The notes below the pieces were generated by a model. That model saw only the letters and a program-made list of their open reading frames with translations. It did not search any database and was not told the origin of the DNA. A stretch of 64,000 nt of DNA from Elmis aenea (lineage: Eukaryota > Arthropoda > Insecta > Coleoptera > Elmidae). Positions 11,538 to 22,657 of this stretch are shown here, in pieces. The stretch covers positions 18,993,674 through 19,057,673 of the forward strand of contig OX393579.1 in assembly GCA_947652605.1 (NCBI GenBank). Direction: 5' to 3'. Each line of letters opens with the position of its first letter. The first letter of the stretch is position 1. The position numbers were made by a program, and so were the translations under genes.

Positions 11538-11763
11538 GTGTAGCGCTTCCAAAGGTCAAAAAGGTCAAAGGTCACCTGTTTTTTCCGCTCGCGCGGACTG
11601 CTATAGGGGGGTTGACCCCCTCTTCAGTCGTTAGAGGTACAAGGATATTGGGTAGGGATGTGGATAGTCAAGGATGGGTAAGGATAGGTGGAAGTACTGC
11701 CACAGCATTTGCCTTAACCATAGAGGAAACCACCGGAAACCTCTACAATGACAGTCGGCCCTG

Positions 11764-11774
11764 GGAATCGAACC
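11764..11774 (-). promoter_or_regulatory. Pol III B box of the SINE
   Basis: GGTTCGATTCC on the minus strand is a perfect B box (GGTTCRANNCC), spaced normally from the A box. Confidence 0.85.
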
Positions 11775-11807
11775 CAGGACCTCCCGATTACAAGTTAGGT
11801 TGTTTTA

Positions 11808-11818
11808 CCAACCAGCCA
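11808..11818 (-). promoter_or_regulatory. Pol III A box of the SINE
   Basis: TGGCTGGTTGG on the minus strand fits the A-box consensus and sits about 10 bases from the SINE 5' end. Confidence 0.7.
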
Positions 11819-11840
11819 CCAAGCTCGGTGTAGCGCTTCC

Positions 11841-12035
11841 GCCAATTTATACACACCCTGTATTTCATCGTAGGAAAAATATTTTAATGTTATTTGGCAG
11901 AGATGATCCTGCAATTTAATAAAATAATAGATATTTATTTCGACAATCAAACCTGAATCACCCGGTACATATCCTACATGGGATATAAATTAATTACATT
12001 TCTCATTTTTTCTGTCACTTGGCGTACCTACTCCT
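11841..12035. mobile_element. Solo CAGGGTG-type terminus
   Basis: CACCCTG at 11854-11860 followed by TA is a right-hand mariner-like terminus without a visible partner; the rest is featureless. Confidence 0.35.
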
Positions 12036-12095
12036 AACTCTTAAGTATCGACTTGAGTACCCCCTGGGGTACGCGTACTTCTTTGGAGACCACTG
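12036..12095. mobile_element. hAT-like right terminus
   Basis: GC-rich GGGGTACGCGTACTTC followed by TTTGGAGACCACTGG reads, on the minus strand, as a classical hAT start CAGTGGTCTCCAAAG. The opposite end was not found. Confidence 0.5.
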
Positions 12096-14567
12096 GTCTA
12101 GACTAGTCTAGAAGGACTAAAAATCCTAGCACCACCCTGAAAATTATTTCACAATCTTGGTATTTACATTTACAATTCACAAGATATGTTTTAAAAAATA
12201 CTTCAGAAACGCCCTCGCCTAGCGATTTGTTTAAGATGACTTACCTAGCACAACATACAATGTTTCAAAACAAAATTTAGATTAACTTTCAGAAAAGCAG
12301 CAATATAACAAAAAATACTCCTAATAATGTAAAAAAAGTGTAATAAGCACAAAATTAAATATAACCCAAGTTTTGCTATTAAGACTAAAATAAAATACAA
12401 CGAAGAAATCAAATTCCCAGTTTCAGCCTTTGCAAATTTTAGCAGTTCCTTATAAGTTTCATAAGTCGTAAAAGAAACAATAAATAATAACATTCTATTG
12501 TTTAACAAATGAATTACTAATATTCATCCAGAAATGTATGTTGTAACTATTTTAAAGCTGTGATCGTTAAAAAGAACAAAAGCATTTAATAGCGCCGGGC
12601 TAACAGTAATAAAAAAAATGCGCTCCGTGTAGGCGACAACGTTATTTAAAAAAAAAACAATTGAATAATCTAACAAAGTAAAAATAGAAATATTGTGCTA
12701 GTAAATATTTAAACAATGACGACATTCAATCAAATTCTAATTGCGCCGTTTTCAGTCTTGCCTTATTTCTATTTTTAAACGTCACTTGATTATAAAGATT
12801 TTTCATTTGTTTTTTCATTTCACTTGTTTTAGGAATCTTAATGAAAGTACAGTTACTTAAGCTGCATCATCATAAAAAACATTTAATGGTAATGTTGATT
12901 TGCACTTTAAACGTGCACTTTTTGAACAAGTGTTGAGTTCGACATAAAATATTTCAATGATGACTATTTATTTTTAATGCAATTTGGAGACATCTGCGAT
13001 TAAAACATTGCGATTATGTCTACACCACTGTCATAAACAAATGCTTGGGTAATGATACGGCGCCAACGTTTATACTTCCTCGTTTTGTTTATGTAATAAT
13101 AATATTACTACCAGGACTAAACTATTATCGGTGATAAAAAGAATTTAAATATTACTCAGGAATGCATTATGGCGATAAATTTAAAATTAATAATTCAGTT
13201 GCATTAATAATAAAATGCGTCGTGTTAATTGTTCATTTTATTAATGTAAATATTTTTCTGCTACGTAAGAATGGAAGCAATAAAATGATTTTAAACAAAT
13301 TAAAATTGCATCTATTGTTTTAATTAACACTCCCCAAACATGAATTTTAACAGTTCATTGAGTCATCTATTTTTTTTTAAATGTTTTTAAACATACTACG
13401 AAAGGTACCTACTCGCAAAAATTATTTTCAAATGTACACATAGTTATTTATAACTTGAGTATAATAATCTCGTGTTTCGTATGACTGTTCTGTTGGTTAA
13501 AATTTGACTTTTTAAAAAATTTTGTTCGCAAATAAAAAACATACAAATTAATTACGGATAAGCAAAACTATGCGATGTGAAAATCATAACATTATTAATT
13601 CATTATCAGAAACTACGGGTATTTATGGAAAAGTGCCTACTTACACTGAGCATCATTACTTTAATGGACAGTTATGAAAAAAAAATGACAAAACTGATTT
13701 AAATATAGACCAAAACTTTAACCACAATTGAAAACATACTAAAATTTGTAGATACTTTTCACAAAGAAACTGAATCAAGTAGTCATTTTTAGCAGGCTTG
13801 GCCTGATTTAAGACAAACTTTATTTTTTTCATGATTCAACGTCAATGTCACATATAAATTAAATGCACGTTTTACTTCCACCCGCTGAAACAACCGCCGG
13901 AAATATTGCCTATTGGCTGTTCGAATAAAGGGGTCCAGAACGCGTCCACGCGAATTTACAGGCAGCGCATCTACATTACAGCAAACTATCAAAATTATTT
14001 TTAAAAAAACAGTAAATTAAAGCAACAAAGTACTAAGAAATATTATTTTTAAACAATTAAATAAGTTAGAAATTAGTGCCTGATAATTTGTATTCGCTTG
14101 TAAAATAATTTTATAATATTTGAATCACAAATAAACCAATTTTGTCCTTGTGCTTGTAAATATTCATATGATCTCATTGTATTTAATAAGTAGAAGTAAA
14201 TTTGTTGTCGTGCATTCTTTATCAATTTAATTTGACTAAACTAAGTCATTAATTTGTTTTCTTCTACAAATTCGATGAGTGGTGTTATAAAAAATAGTGC
14301 CTTAGGAAATCACGATTACTTGTTGATCGAATGAGGATTAAATTAAATTACCAACTCGATATATTTTCATGTTCCCAGGATATTTCTAAATGAGCTGAAA
14401 AGCTGAAATACTCGTATGGTCGGATGGACGGACAGATCCTAATATTCGCTCACTGCTCAAACAGTGCTAAATCGCGACCTCGACAAGGCTGTAGAGACAA
14501 CCCTAGACAAACGACACCGAACATGCGGTACCGTCGTTTCATTTTGACTCTTCTTAACATAGAAAGG
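12096..14567. other. No convincing gene; short minus ORF at 13789-13992 noted
   Basis: About 2.5 kb of AT-rich sequence with few repeats. Around 13860-13980 the composition is briefly more GC-rich and a 67-residue minus frame is open, but it has no recognisable domain. It could be a unique regulatory or exonic patch; the sequence alone does not decide. Confidence 0.45.
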
Positions 14568-14799
14568 GGAAGGTTGCCGGGTTGGACCGGTTCCTCAATT
14601 GGACCGACCACGTCAATTTTGGCAGTTTATTGACGTTTATCGTAGAATTCTACTTTATTAAAAAGAACACGTGCACGGCTCAAGTTAGGCATATGCAATT
14701 TCATACGTCAACTCGTACACCAAAGGTACTTGTTTCCTTCAATAAACTGCCAAAATTGACGTGGTCCAAGAGGAACCGGTCCAATCCCGGCAACCTTCC
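14568..14799. repeat. Inverted repeat with about 60-bp arms
   Basis: Arms at 14568-14632 and 14740-14799 are inverse copies with about 5 bases of indel: GGAAGGTTGCCGGG, then GGACCGGTTCCTC, and CACGTCAATTTTGGCAG. They are separated by a 107-bp loop. A transcript would fold into a strong hairpin. It may be a small fold-back element. Confidence 0.85.
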
Positions 14800-15163
14800 T
14801 ATATATACAAGGTGCTTCAAATTCGAGGCTTAACATGTAGATCTGGCTTATCTTAAGAGCTACAAAGATTATCTGGAATGAAAATTACTCATAGTTCAAA
14901 AGTTTTTATTTTTTTGCATTAGTTTGTTTATTTTTAGAGATATCAAAAATTTAAAGCACTTTTTGGAAGACCTTTATAATTTTTTATACGCCGATTTGAT
15001 TAGATTTAATCTCAGACGTTTGGCCATCAATTTTGTTGTTTATTTAGACGCCATATTGAACTTTCAAATAAAAATTAGTTCTAAAAGTTTTAACACAGTG
15101 ATATAACAAACTATAGTGCAGTCTGAAAGTAACTGCAACAAATTTCAAAATTGCTATTTTACA
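14800..15163. other. No feature recognised
   Basis: AT-rich sequence; the open frames have no recognisable motif. Confidence 0.5.
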
Positions 15164-16336
15164 TACTGGGTGGACCAAATTCGAATGTTTTACGGTAATA
15201 CCGTAAGTTATCGAAAATCTGATATCGTTCTCTTGGGCTATTTTTTTTTTTTTAAAGAACGTATGTTATCAGATTTTTTATCACTTTCCATTTTAACACT
15301 ACAGGCGAAAAATGAAATTTTATCCTCGTTGAAAACTTGCTATAACTTCTTTATTTATTTAAATTTTAAATAGAACAAAATGTTTTTTATACAGATTATA
15401 TGCTTAATTAAATTTATTTTAACGACCTTGACTTTCCAGTTATTAAGTAAACTAATATTTTTTTAAATAGAAACCCTCGTTGGCCATGAAAAGAAATTTT
15501 GTTTAGCTTTTTAAAAGTATGTAGTTTTACATATTTGTTGCAAAAAATAACCTACGTATAGCAAATTTTGTAAACATTTCCTTATCAAAGTTTCATGATA
15601 TCGTAAACAAGTGATGTTTGCAATTATTAAACAACTAAACGTCATATCCAATTTTTTCCTTATAAGCCAATCCGTGTATTCTTTTGTATTTTATAACTGT
15701 TTATTGTGGTATTGTGAACATGGCTAAATTTGAACACTTTGAAAAGTTAAATATGTTAGAAAATTACATTGTAAGTAATAAAAACGTAGCGGCTGCGGCA
15801 AAATTTACTTAGAAATGACGTTTAGTTGTTTATTAATTGCAAACATGACTTATTTACGAAATCATGTCAAACTTTGATTGGAAAATTTTTACAAAATTAG
15901 TCATATCTCGATTATATTTGCAACAAATATATAAAACTTATATTTTGAAAAGCTAAAAAAAAATCTTTCTTATAAAGTCAAGACCAACTAGGGTTTCAAT
16001 TTAAAAATATATAAGTTTTCTTCATATCCCAAAAGTCAAGGTCATTAAAAAAAATTTATTGCGTTTTTAAATTAAGCATAAAAATTTGTATAAAAACCTG
16101 TAATAACATTTTGTTATATTTTAATAAATAAAGGAGTTATAGTAAATTTTCAAAAATGATGAAATTTCATTTTTCGTCTGTCTGTAGTGACTAAATGAAA
16201 AGCAATATAAAAATCTGATTACATAGGCGTTCTTTTTACAAAAAATAGCCCAAGATACAGATATCAGATTTTCGCTAACTATTACCGTAACCGAGATACT
16301 TAAATACTAAAACATTCGAATTTGGTCCACTCTGTA
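15164..16336. mobile_element. Complete fold-back element, family F1, TA TSD
   Basis: The element is 15166-16334 (1169 bp), with ends CTGGGTGGACCAAATTCGAA and, inverted, CAGAGTGGACCAAATTCGAA, each flanked by TA. The arms are imperfectly complementary over most of their length (AAACCCTCGTTGGCCATG against CAACTAGGGTTTC around the centre), so the whole element is close to a giant palindrome. A short transposase N-terminal relic lies in the middle. TA duplication and CAGGGTGG-like ends suggest Tc1/mariner relatives moved it. Confidence 0.87.
15720..15812 (+). pseudogene. Transposase N-terminus relic in F1 element
   Basis: The frame reads MAKFEHFEKLNMLENYIV then NKNVAAAAKFT before a stop. It corresponds to the relic at 6825-6923, with differences mostly in single residues. 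The pattern resembles the first helix-turn-helix region of insect Tc1/mariner-type transposases. Family assignment is inference from a short stretch. Confidence 0.45.
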
Positions 16337-17085
16337 CGTGTTACACTGATTTACATCTTACTGTACTAAAAATCATCAATGTATTACAATAATACCCTTT
16401 AATTTGATAGTTACTTAGATATCATTTCTTTAAAACGCGGAATCTAAAAGAATGAGGTTGTTAGGTTATAAATGTATTTTTTGCCAAGTAATTTTCTATA
16501 ATTAAACTAACTGTCAGCAAAACAGGAATTAATAGAAACAATACAATATCAACTTCAAAGTTATACAAAAAACCGATCTAAAAAATTAATTTAAAAAGTC
16601 GTTTTGCTAGCTGTTAGAGCGGGATTAACATTTTAATATGCAAATATACACGCGGCTATTTATTCACTTTTTTCGGTCTTGACGAATAAAATCGCCCTGA
16701 ATACCAAATAAATTAGTTAAACAATTAAAAAATGCGATAACGACTTGGCTTTGAATGTGCCTTATCCGATCTTACAGACGCCTGCCAAAAAATTCTTCCA
16801 CATTCTTTCTGGTCGTATCGGATCGAATTCCTCATCCCAAATAAAATTTGCGAGAAGTTTGGTGATTAGCTATATATCATCCAACTTCTTGTTAATGTTT
16901 TTTGTTGTGTGTATTGATTAATTTACAGGATAAGAAAATTGGCGCCAACTTAACACCAATTTTTTATTAAAGACCGTTCTGTACTGGAGATACAGTTCAA
17001 ATATGAAACAAGAAACATCTTGCGATAAGTAAAAATATCATCGGAAATAAATAATTTCATTTTAATAGTCAAATATAAGATACTA
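16337..17085. other. No feature recognised
   Basis: AT-rich, non-repetitive within the window, no coding motif. Confidence 0.5.
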
Positions 17086-17402
17086 GCGTAGTGACCCGGC
17101 TTCGCTCGGTGAATTTTTTTATCAATCACAGACTACTCGCGCTTCGCGCTCGCGCCCGTGGACGTTTTTGGAATTTTTGTATCTATTGAGAATTTTGAAA
17201 CTTTTGTGATATTTGGATCTTTTGGGAATTTTGGTTCTTTTGGGAATTTTTGGAACTTTTGGGAATTCTTATATAGCCTATCTTCTTCCCATGGTCCTAT
17301 AGATTGTCTGTGCCAAATTTGGTCAGGATCGGATGAATGGTATAGGAATGTATAAAGAACAAACAAACAAACATACATTCATTTTTGTATATATAGATAG
17401 AT
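17086..17402 (+). mobile_element. Dispersed 'gacccggc...acaaacaaacatacat' element
   Basis: It starts near ACTAGCGTAGTGACCCGGCT and ends with GTGCCAAATTTGGTCAGGAT, GAACAAACAAACAAACATAC and ATATATAGATAG. This start and tail are common to a widespread class of short interspersed repeats in arthropods; I cannot tell whether the source is a LINE tail or a Helitron. The middle (17160-17270) is a degenerate array of a TTTTGGGAATTTTGG-like phrase. Confidence 0.6.
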
Positions 17403-17537
17403 AACTTAACATTTTTTATTTTCTAAATCTAATAGTAACTTAAAGTAAGTAATACCTATGCCTATAATAAGTCATACCTGTCACTCCAATACCTTTATTT
17501 TCCGAACGCATCCTAACAGTGTTTCTGAACAACTACA

Positions 17538-18062
17538 TAAAGTCTCTTTGATACTATACTATTTTTTCGTTTAAGAAAATCGTATACGATTTTTAATACA
17601 AAAATTTCGTTCAAGAATTTAGCACGGAAAATATGAACCATTTACATTGTACTATTTTTTGGTACGAAAACTCCAATATATTTTGGTTACTTTTTAGTAA
17701 CTTTTATCATATTTTGTTGGCACCTTGAGTAACCATGTCAAATGTTCAATTCGAATACAGAACAAAAAGCGAATCATTTTCAAATTTAACGTATATAACG
17801 CTTGTCCCATTCCAAATATTTATTCCTACAAAATAAATTGTGAAGGATTAACGGTAATAAGTAGTATTTAAAATCGTTTGATTGTTTCAGTTAACCTAAC
17901 CCAAAAATGACATGCGGTCAGATACAGTTACAGTAGAATACGCATGCGCCCATACTAAAATTGGATGCATTTAGGGCACGTAGTAATTTCGTACGAATTT
18001 TTCGTTCAAGATTTTTAATTTCTGATTGACACCGTACAGAAAATCGTATACGATAATATTTT
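17538..18062 (-). mobile_element. TIR element family H1, copy 1, one end truncated
   Basis: The segment is the inverse of 54697-55251. Its left end AGTCTCTTTGATACTATAC is preserved behind TAA; the other end stops near 18060 without the terminal bases. Subterminal GAAAATCGTATACGATTTT is a local palindrome present at both ends. No coding content. Confidence 0.8.
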
Positions 18063-18180
18063 GCGTAATATATCATGAAGGGTTTCTTTCCCGGAATCCC
18101 GGTCTATTTAACCTATTTTATATTTCCCGGGAAATATTTTATGCCCCAGGAAATCCCGGGATATTTAAAAAATGTTGTTT
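18063..18180. repeat. CCCGGG-rich hAT-like remnant
   Basis: TTTCCCGGGAAATATTTTAT and GGAAATCCCGGGATATTT resemble the subterminal phrase of the 5009-6114 hAT element. No ends or TSD are visible. Confidence 0.4.
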
Positions 18181-18640
18181 TCCTTATCATGACAACAATT
18201 TATTATAAATATCGTAACTAACATTAATTTATGGAAAAATTTTATTCTTATTTCAAAATAGTTTATCAGCTGTAGAATAACAAATGATGTACCCCACACA
18301 TTCAATAGGGAAAGCAAAGAGCTGAAAAGGACTGACTTTATAGTTTTCTTGGCAGACATAAAACACTATCATCAAGAAATCCTGAAAAAACTTGCATTGT
18401 TTTTTTTGTGATATTAAATGATTTTGTCATTATATTTGATTCCATAATTATGCTTAAGTTAGAGTTTTTTGGGATTTTTAAATAAGTCATACTATTTAGT
18501 GTTATACAGTTTTTACTTAGGCATTCGATTTAATCCTACCCATGGGAAAAACGGAATAATTTGACCTTTTTTTTAACTTTTATTGGTAAAGTGTTTCTCT
18601 CTTTACAACCATGTAATTTTTTTTTTGGGTTACATGTGAA
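18181..18640. other. No feature recognised
   Basis: AT-rich sequence without paired repeats or coding motifs. Confidence 0.5.
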
Positions 18641-19015
18641 AAAATTTTGAGAAAAATAAATTCCAATATTTTTACAAAATCATGTATTTGACAAAACAAA
18701 ACGCGATCGCTGTAGTAATGGACAGTTAGACCGTTTATAACTTGTCTAGTTGTGTTTTATTATTTTTCGATGAAAAACCATTATTTTGTGAGCATTAAAT
18801 TGATACGCCTTAAATTCACTTTCAAAGAAGCAATTCGACAGGTCTATTTTAATTTAATACTTACAATTAATATAACGGGCTTTTGTCGAAAAATAACAAA
18901 TTCAATTAGACAAGTTATAAAATGTCGATTATTACAACAATTGTGTTTCGTTTTGTCAAATGCAATGATTTTGTGAAAAAAATAATAATTCTGAAACTCA
19001 TATTTCTCAAAAATT
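18641..19015. repeat. Palindromic repeat P1 with about 140-bp arms
   Basis: Arms 18641-18780 and 18877-19015 are inverse (TATTTGACAAAACAAAACGC against its complement; TATAACTTGTCTAGTTG against CAATTAGACAAGTTATA). A third copy of the arm lies at 30603-30752, so this is a dispersed fold-back family. Confidence 0.8.
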
Positions 19016-19368
19016 GTCTTATGCAAGACTAAGAAATCTGTATATGGTTGAAAAAAAAAATGGTTGCCATTTAAAAAAATATGACGATCGCCTGTTAGTT
19101 GCACACGGTTGGCCGAAAAAACAAGTACGTCAAAATGTTATAAACTTTTTATGCAAAACATATTTTCATAAAACTTGTATTTACGCCGGTACAGCAGCGT
19201 TTCCACACTTTTGGACTATACTGTATATTTGCTATTTCCCCACTTTCTTTGCGTACAATTTAAAATCAAGTTTTTAATTTTTTTCTTAACTGACTACGAA
19301 ACAAAACGCCAATGGATCGTTTAGTTTTTATGTTGTTCTCTCTAAAACTACGGAGCCCTATGAAAAGT
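19016..19368. other. No recognised feature
   Basis: An 87-residue open frame here matches no family I know; composition is unremarkable. Confidence 0.45.
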
Positions 19369-19670
19369 TGGAACATTCAAATATGGAATGTTCAAATCTG
19401 GAAAATGCACCGATAAAATCATCTTGAATCGTTCAACCCTGGAATCATGCAACGATGGAACCATGCAACACGGGAATCGCTGGAAAGCTCAAATCTGGCA
19501 TCTAGCCAAGGTATACCTAATAAAATTACAAAACACTTCCCGTGTTGCATGGTTCCATCGTCGCATGATTCCTGCGTTGAGTGATTCCAGCTTTGAACGA
19601 TTCAATATTTGAATGATTCTGTCGGTGCATTTTCCAGATTTGAACAGTCCATATTTAAATGTTCCAGATA
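19369..19670. repeat. Inverted repeat built from degenerate 15-16-bp units
   Basis: Arms 19369-19476 and 19537-19670 are inverse. Within each arm the sequence is a run of related 15-16-bp phrases: TGGAACATTCAAATA, TGGAATGTTCAAATC, TGGAATCATGCAACGA, TGGAACCATGCAACAC. The centre (19477-19536) is AT-rich. No protein is implied. Confidence 0.85.
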
Positions 19671-21324
19671 TGAATGGCTTACCCACAAACTACTATATCA
19701 AGTAAAAATAATTGCAATTATAAAAAATTTCGTGTTGTGTGTTTTTCGTTTCTTGTTAAAATAACATACATGTATGAAAATACCTAGCATTTTGTCGGAC
19801 CAGAATATTTAATATTAACCGATTTTTCTTGTTAACCATTTCCGTGTTGAGCAATTTCCACTATAGTTCTTTTGGATCAGATCTAATGTAATATGTGTAG
19901 TATTTTAGTCATCAACAAATAATCTATTATTATTTCTAGTAAATGGTTACTTACGCAACTTTTATTCATTTATTTATTAATTTAAGATATTTCACAAAAC
20001 AAGTTATAATTATTGCATGTTTTAGAAAAATAATCGTCATAACAGGAACTTTAAGTTTATTGTAATTATGTGCTGAGCTACTATGAAAAGATATTAAGAC
20101 TTTAAGCTCTTTCTTTGTATTTATAATTCGTCAAACAGTAGTGAAATTAATTTAAAAAATTCAATAGCGGATATACGTATAATAGTATAATTTATTAAAC
20201 CTATTAATTTATGAATTGTATCTGGCAAATAATAAATAGTCTGACCTATTTTTTTAATTACTATTTATATAGTAACCCTAGCCTTATTCTTTTATCTGAC
20301 AACCAATATCCTTAGACTAAATCATAACAATGTACTGTAGAAAAACTATGACTATAAAAAAATTTAATGTTTTTACCACACCCCGTATTTATGCGTTTGT
20401 TTGTTTATCTGCAGTTCAATACGCCTGGCCTTTCAAAACAATTATTTAACAATCGTAAAACTTTAAAATAAATTATAAAAAAACAAACGAACTGTTTGAA
20501 AAAGCCATAGGTCAATAGTACTGGTGACAAACTTATGCCATATACATAATTATAAATAAATCTACTGCTGTCATTATCTAAAATCATATTATGAATGGAG
20601 CACAGACTAAATACAACGTGGCGCCAATCGACACATAAACATTGGTACAGTAATAAATATATACAAGATAAACGACTGCAAAAAATCGTTTCCACATTTA
20701 ATTATATTCGCTCTTATTAAAATTCGACACTGTCAACACAGCGCTAAAAATAACGCTAGGTCAGTCGTATTTTAAGTTTATAATTAAGGAAAAAAATTTA
20801 ATAACATTAAACACTAACTACATTTAATACGTTGATAGTTTATCTCACTAACATTCCTGAATAGTAAACAAATTTTTATGACTACACAAATTGGATCAAA
20901 TTTTCGTGCACCTTCTAACACTTGACTAATCTCTTTAAATTAACTAGAAAAGGTTTTAGTTAACTCCTTATTGCAACTGATGAAGACACGAGAGTCCTGA
21001 TTTTGGTATTGCATTTCGGCTACATATTTCTATTGAAACATACGTGATTTTTAATTAAACAAATTTTATTACTTAAATAATCCAACCATTTATCAAATGA
21101 AAAAGTTTAATTTACAATATTCATATTTTATCGAATCAAATTTATTGATAACGTAGACTCATTTTTATAAGCAATATTTTAAAAATAATTTACCACAGTA
21201 TAGCACAATAATTATTGAGTTTAAAAATGTTTGGTAATTCTGTTTAGTACTTATTAAATAATACAATTAATACAATATAATCCCGAATCATATTTTTCTA
21301 CAGAGCTATTGGATTTAGGTACGT
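19671..21324. other. No feature recognised
   Basis: About 1.65 kb of AT-rich sequence; open frames are short and motif-free. Confidence 0.5.
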
Positions 21325-22531
21325 TTCAAAACCAGGGACTAAAAACGAAAAAAATTCCGTTCGTTTCTGTTCGGAACGAAAACGAAATATATCGTTTTCG
21401 TTCTTTTCGTTCTAACCGAAAAAATTCTTTTATCGTTTTCGTGAACCGAAATAATAACGGTTAAAACCGGTTTTACAATATTTTTTTGTCGTCAAAAAAT
21501 CAATTTTTTTTCTAGTCACCACAACCCTCTATAAATACGATAACAATATTTGCGTCTAAATTAAAATATAAACGATGACGATTAGGTTTGATGCTCACGG
21601 ACAGCATATTTTAGACTGGCGAACCATCGCCATATTAAATTTACCAAATCGTTAAACACATTAACATTTAATTATTTTATTTAGTATAATACCCGTAAAG
21701 TGCAAAAATACAACTTGATTAGTTTAAATTGTACACACGATTTTTATTTAAAAATATAAAAATATAGCAAGTGCTTTTTTAAATTTGTTTTAGTAGGTAC
21801 TAAAAATCTATGAATTTGAATTAAATTAGATCCTGCTGTAATTATTTTAAAAGAAAAGAATTAATTCAAGTAGATAATTCACTAAATGTTATAAATAAAA
21901 AAGATATTAAAAAAAAACTTATATTAACTTGAAATATGCTTTTTAACTTTATAATTTGTACGTACCATACAATATACATTTTCACATTCCGTTAAATCTT
22001 ACTAGCAACACATCTTCCAATAAATCTTCTTTTACATTAGTCCTTTTCGAAGTAAGAATAAATTTTACTATTATTATGTCTAAATACAATAAAACAAACA
22101 CATTGATAATATATATCCAATCAAGTGTATATTCTATATTGATGATCTAAAAAACAAATTAAAAATAGAGAATATCTGTACCGTTAATTGTGTTACACGA
22201 AATTGCAAGTATAAACAATAAAGTTGTTAATACATATTCACGTACCTAAATATATGGAGAAAAGTGAAGCTCACTTATTTCAAGTGAGATTTTTTACTGC
22301 CTCGTGGAGTCTCCCCAGCACAGAAGGTAAATTCGCGTTTGTGTTTAACAAATAAAATTGAAATAGCGACAAAACCGGTTAAAACCGGTTTTGGAAAATA
22401 TTTATTTCGTTTTCGTTCTTGAACGAAAAATAATAATTTCGGTTTCGGTTTCGTTTTCGTTCTTAAAAAAATTTCGGTTAATTTCGTTTAACGTTTTCGT
22501 TTTCGTTCCGTTCTCAGTCCCTGTTCAAAAC
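21325..22531. mobile_element. hAT non-autonomous element with exact 8-bp TSD
   Basis: The element is 21333-22523 (1191 bp), starting CAGGGACT and ending AGTCCCTG, flanked by TTCAAAAC at 21325-21332 and 22524-22531. Subterminal regions are crowded with CGTTTTCGTTC / GAACGAAAACG and AACCGGTT motifs, probably transposase-binding repeats. The AT-rich interior has no transposase. Confidence 0.93.
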
Positions 22532-22657
22532 CAAACCGTTTTTACTGAAGTGGTTTTTGAATCATTAGAAACAAATGCTAAAATTTACCAAACTGGTAAT
22601 CGGAACTGTACCGTTATTCTATATGATTCGGATTCAGATTCCTGATTATAATATATA

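Larger units (their letters stand above)
11538..11840 (-). mobile_element. tRNA-derived SINE with 13-bp TSD
   Basis: The 277-bp SINE (11551-11827) lies on the minus strand between exact copies of GTGTAGCGCTTCC (11538-11550 and 11828-11840). Its 5' end is tRNA-like with A and B boxes; the anticodon-like loop CTTGTAA would read TGT (threonine). The 3' end is a short run of GACCTTT repeats, probably the tail shared with its LINE partner. Transcription would use RNA polymerase III and mobility a LINE reverse transcriptase in trans. Confidence 0.9.

Noticed and set aside
11750..11828. Functional tRNA-Thr gene
   Set aside because: The tRNA-like part lacks properly paired acceptor and anticodon stems and is continuous with a SINE body and tail between TSDs.
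11531..11833. 100-residue plus-strand ORF
   Set aside because: It is antisense to the SINE and spans its tRNA-like region and both duplications; open by chance.
13789..13992. 67-residue minus ORF as a gene
   Set aside because: No motif, no supporting context; the short GC-richer patch is noted but not called.
17133..17378. ORFs with FGNFGSFG / KFPKDPN-type repeats on both strands
   Set aside because: They come from the phrase array inside a dispersed element and appear on both strands.
19014..19277. 87-residue ORF as a gene
   Set aside because: Begins in the arm of repeat P1 and has no known domain.
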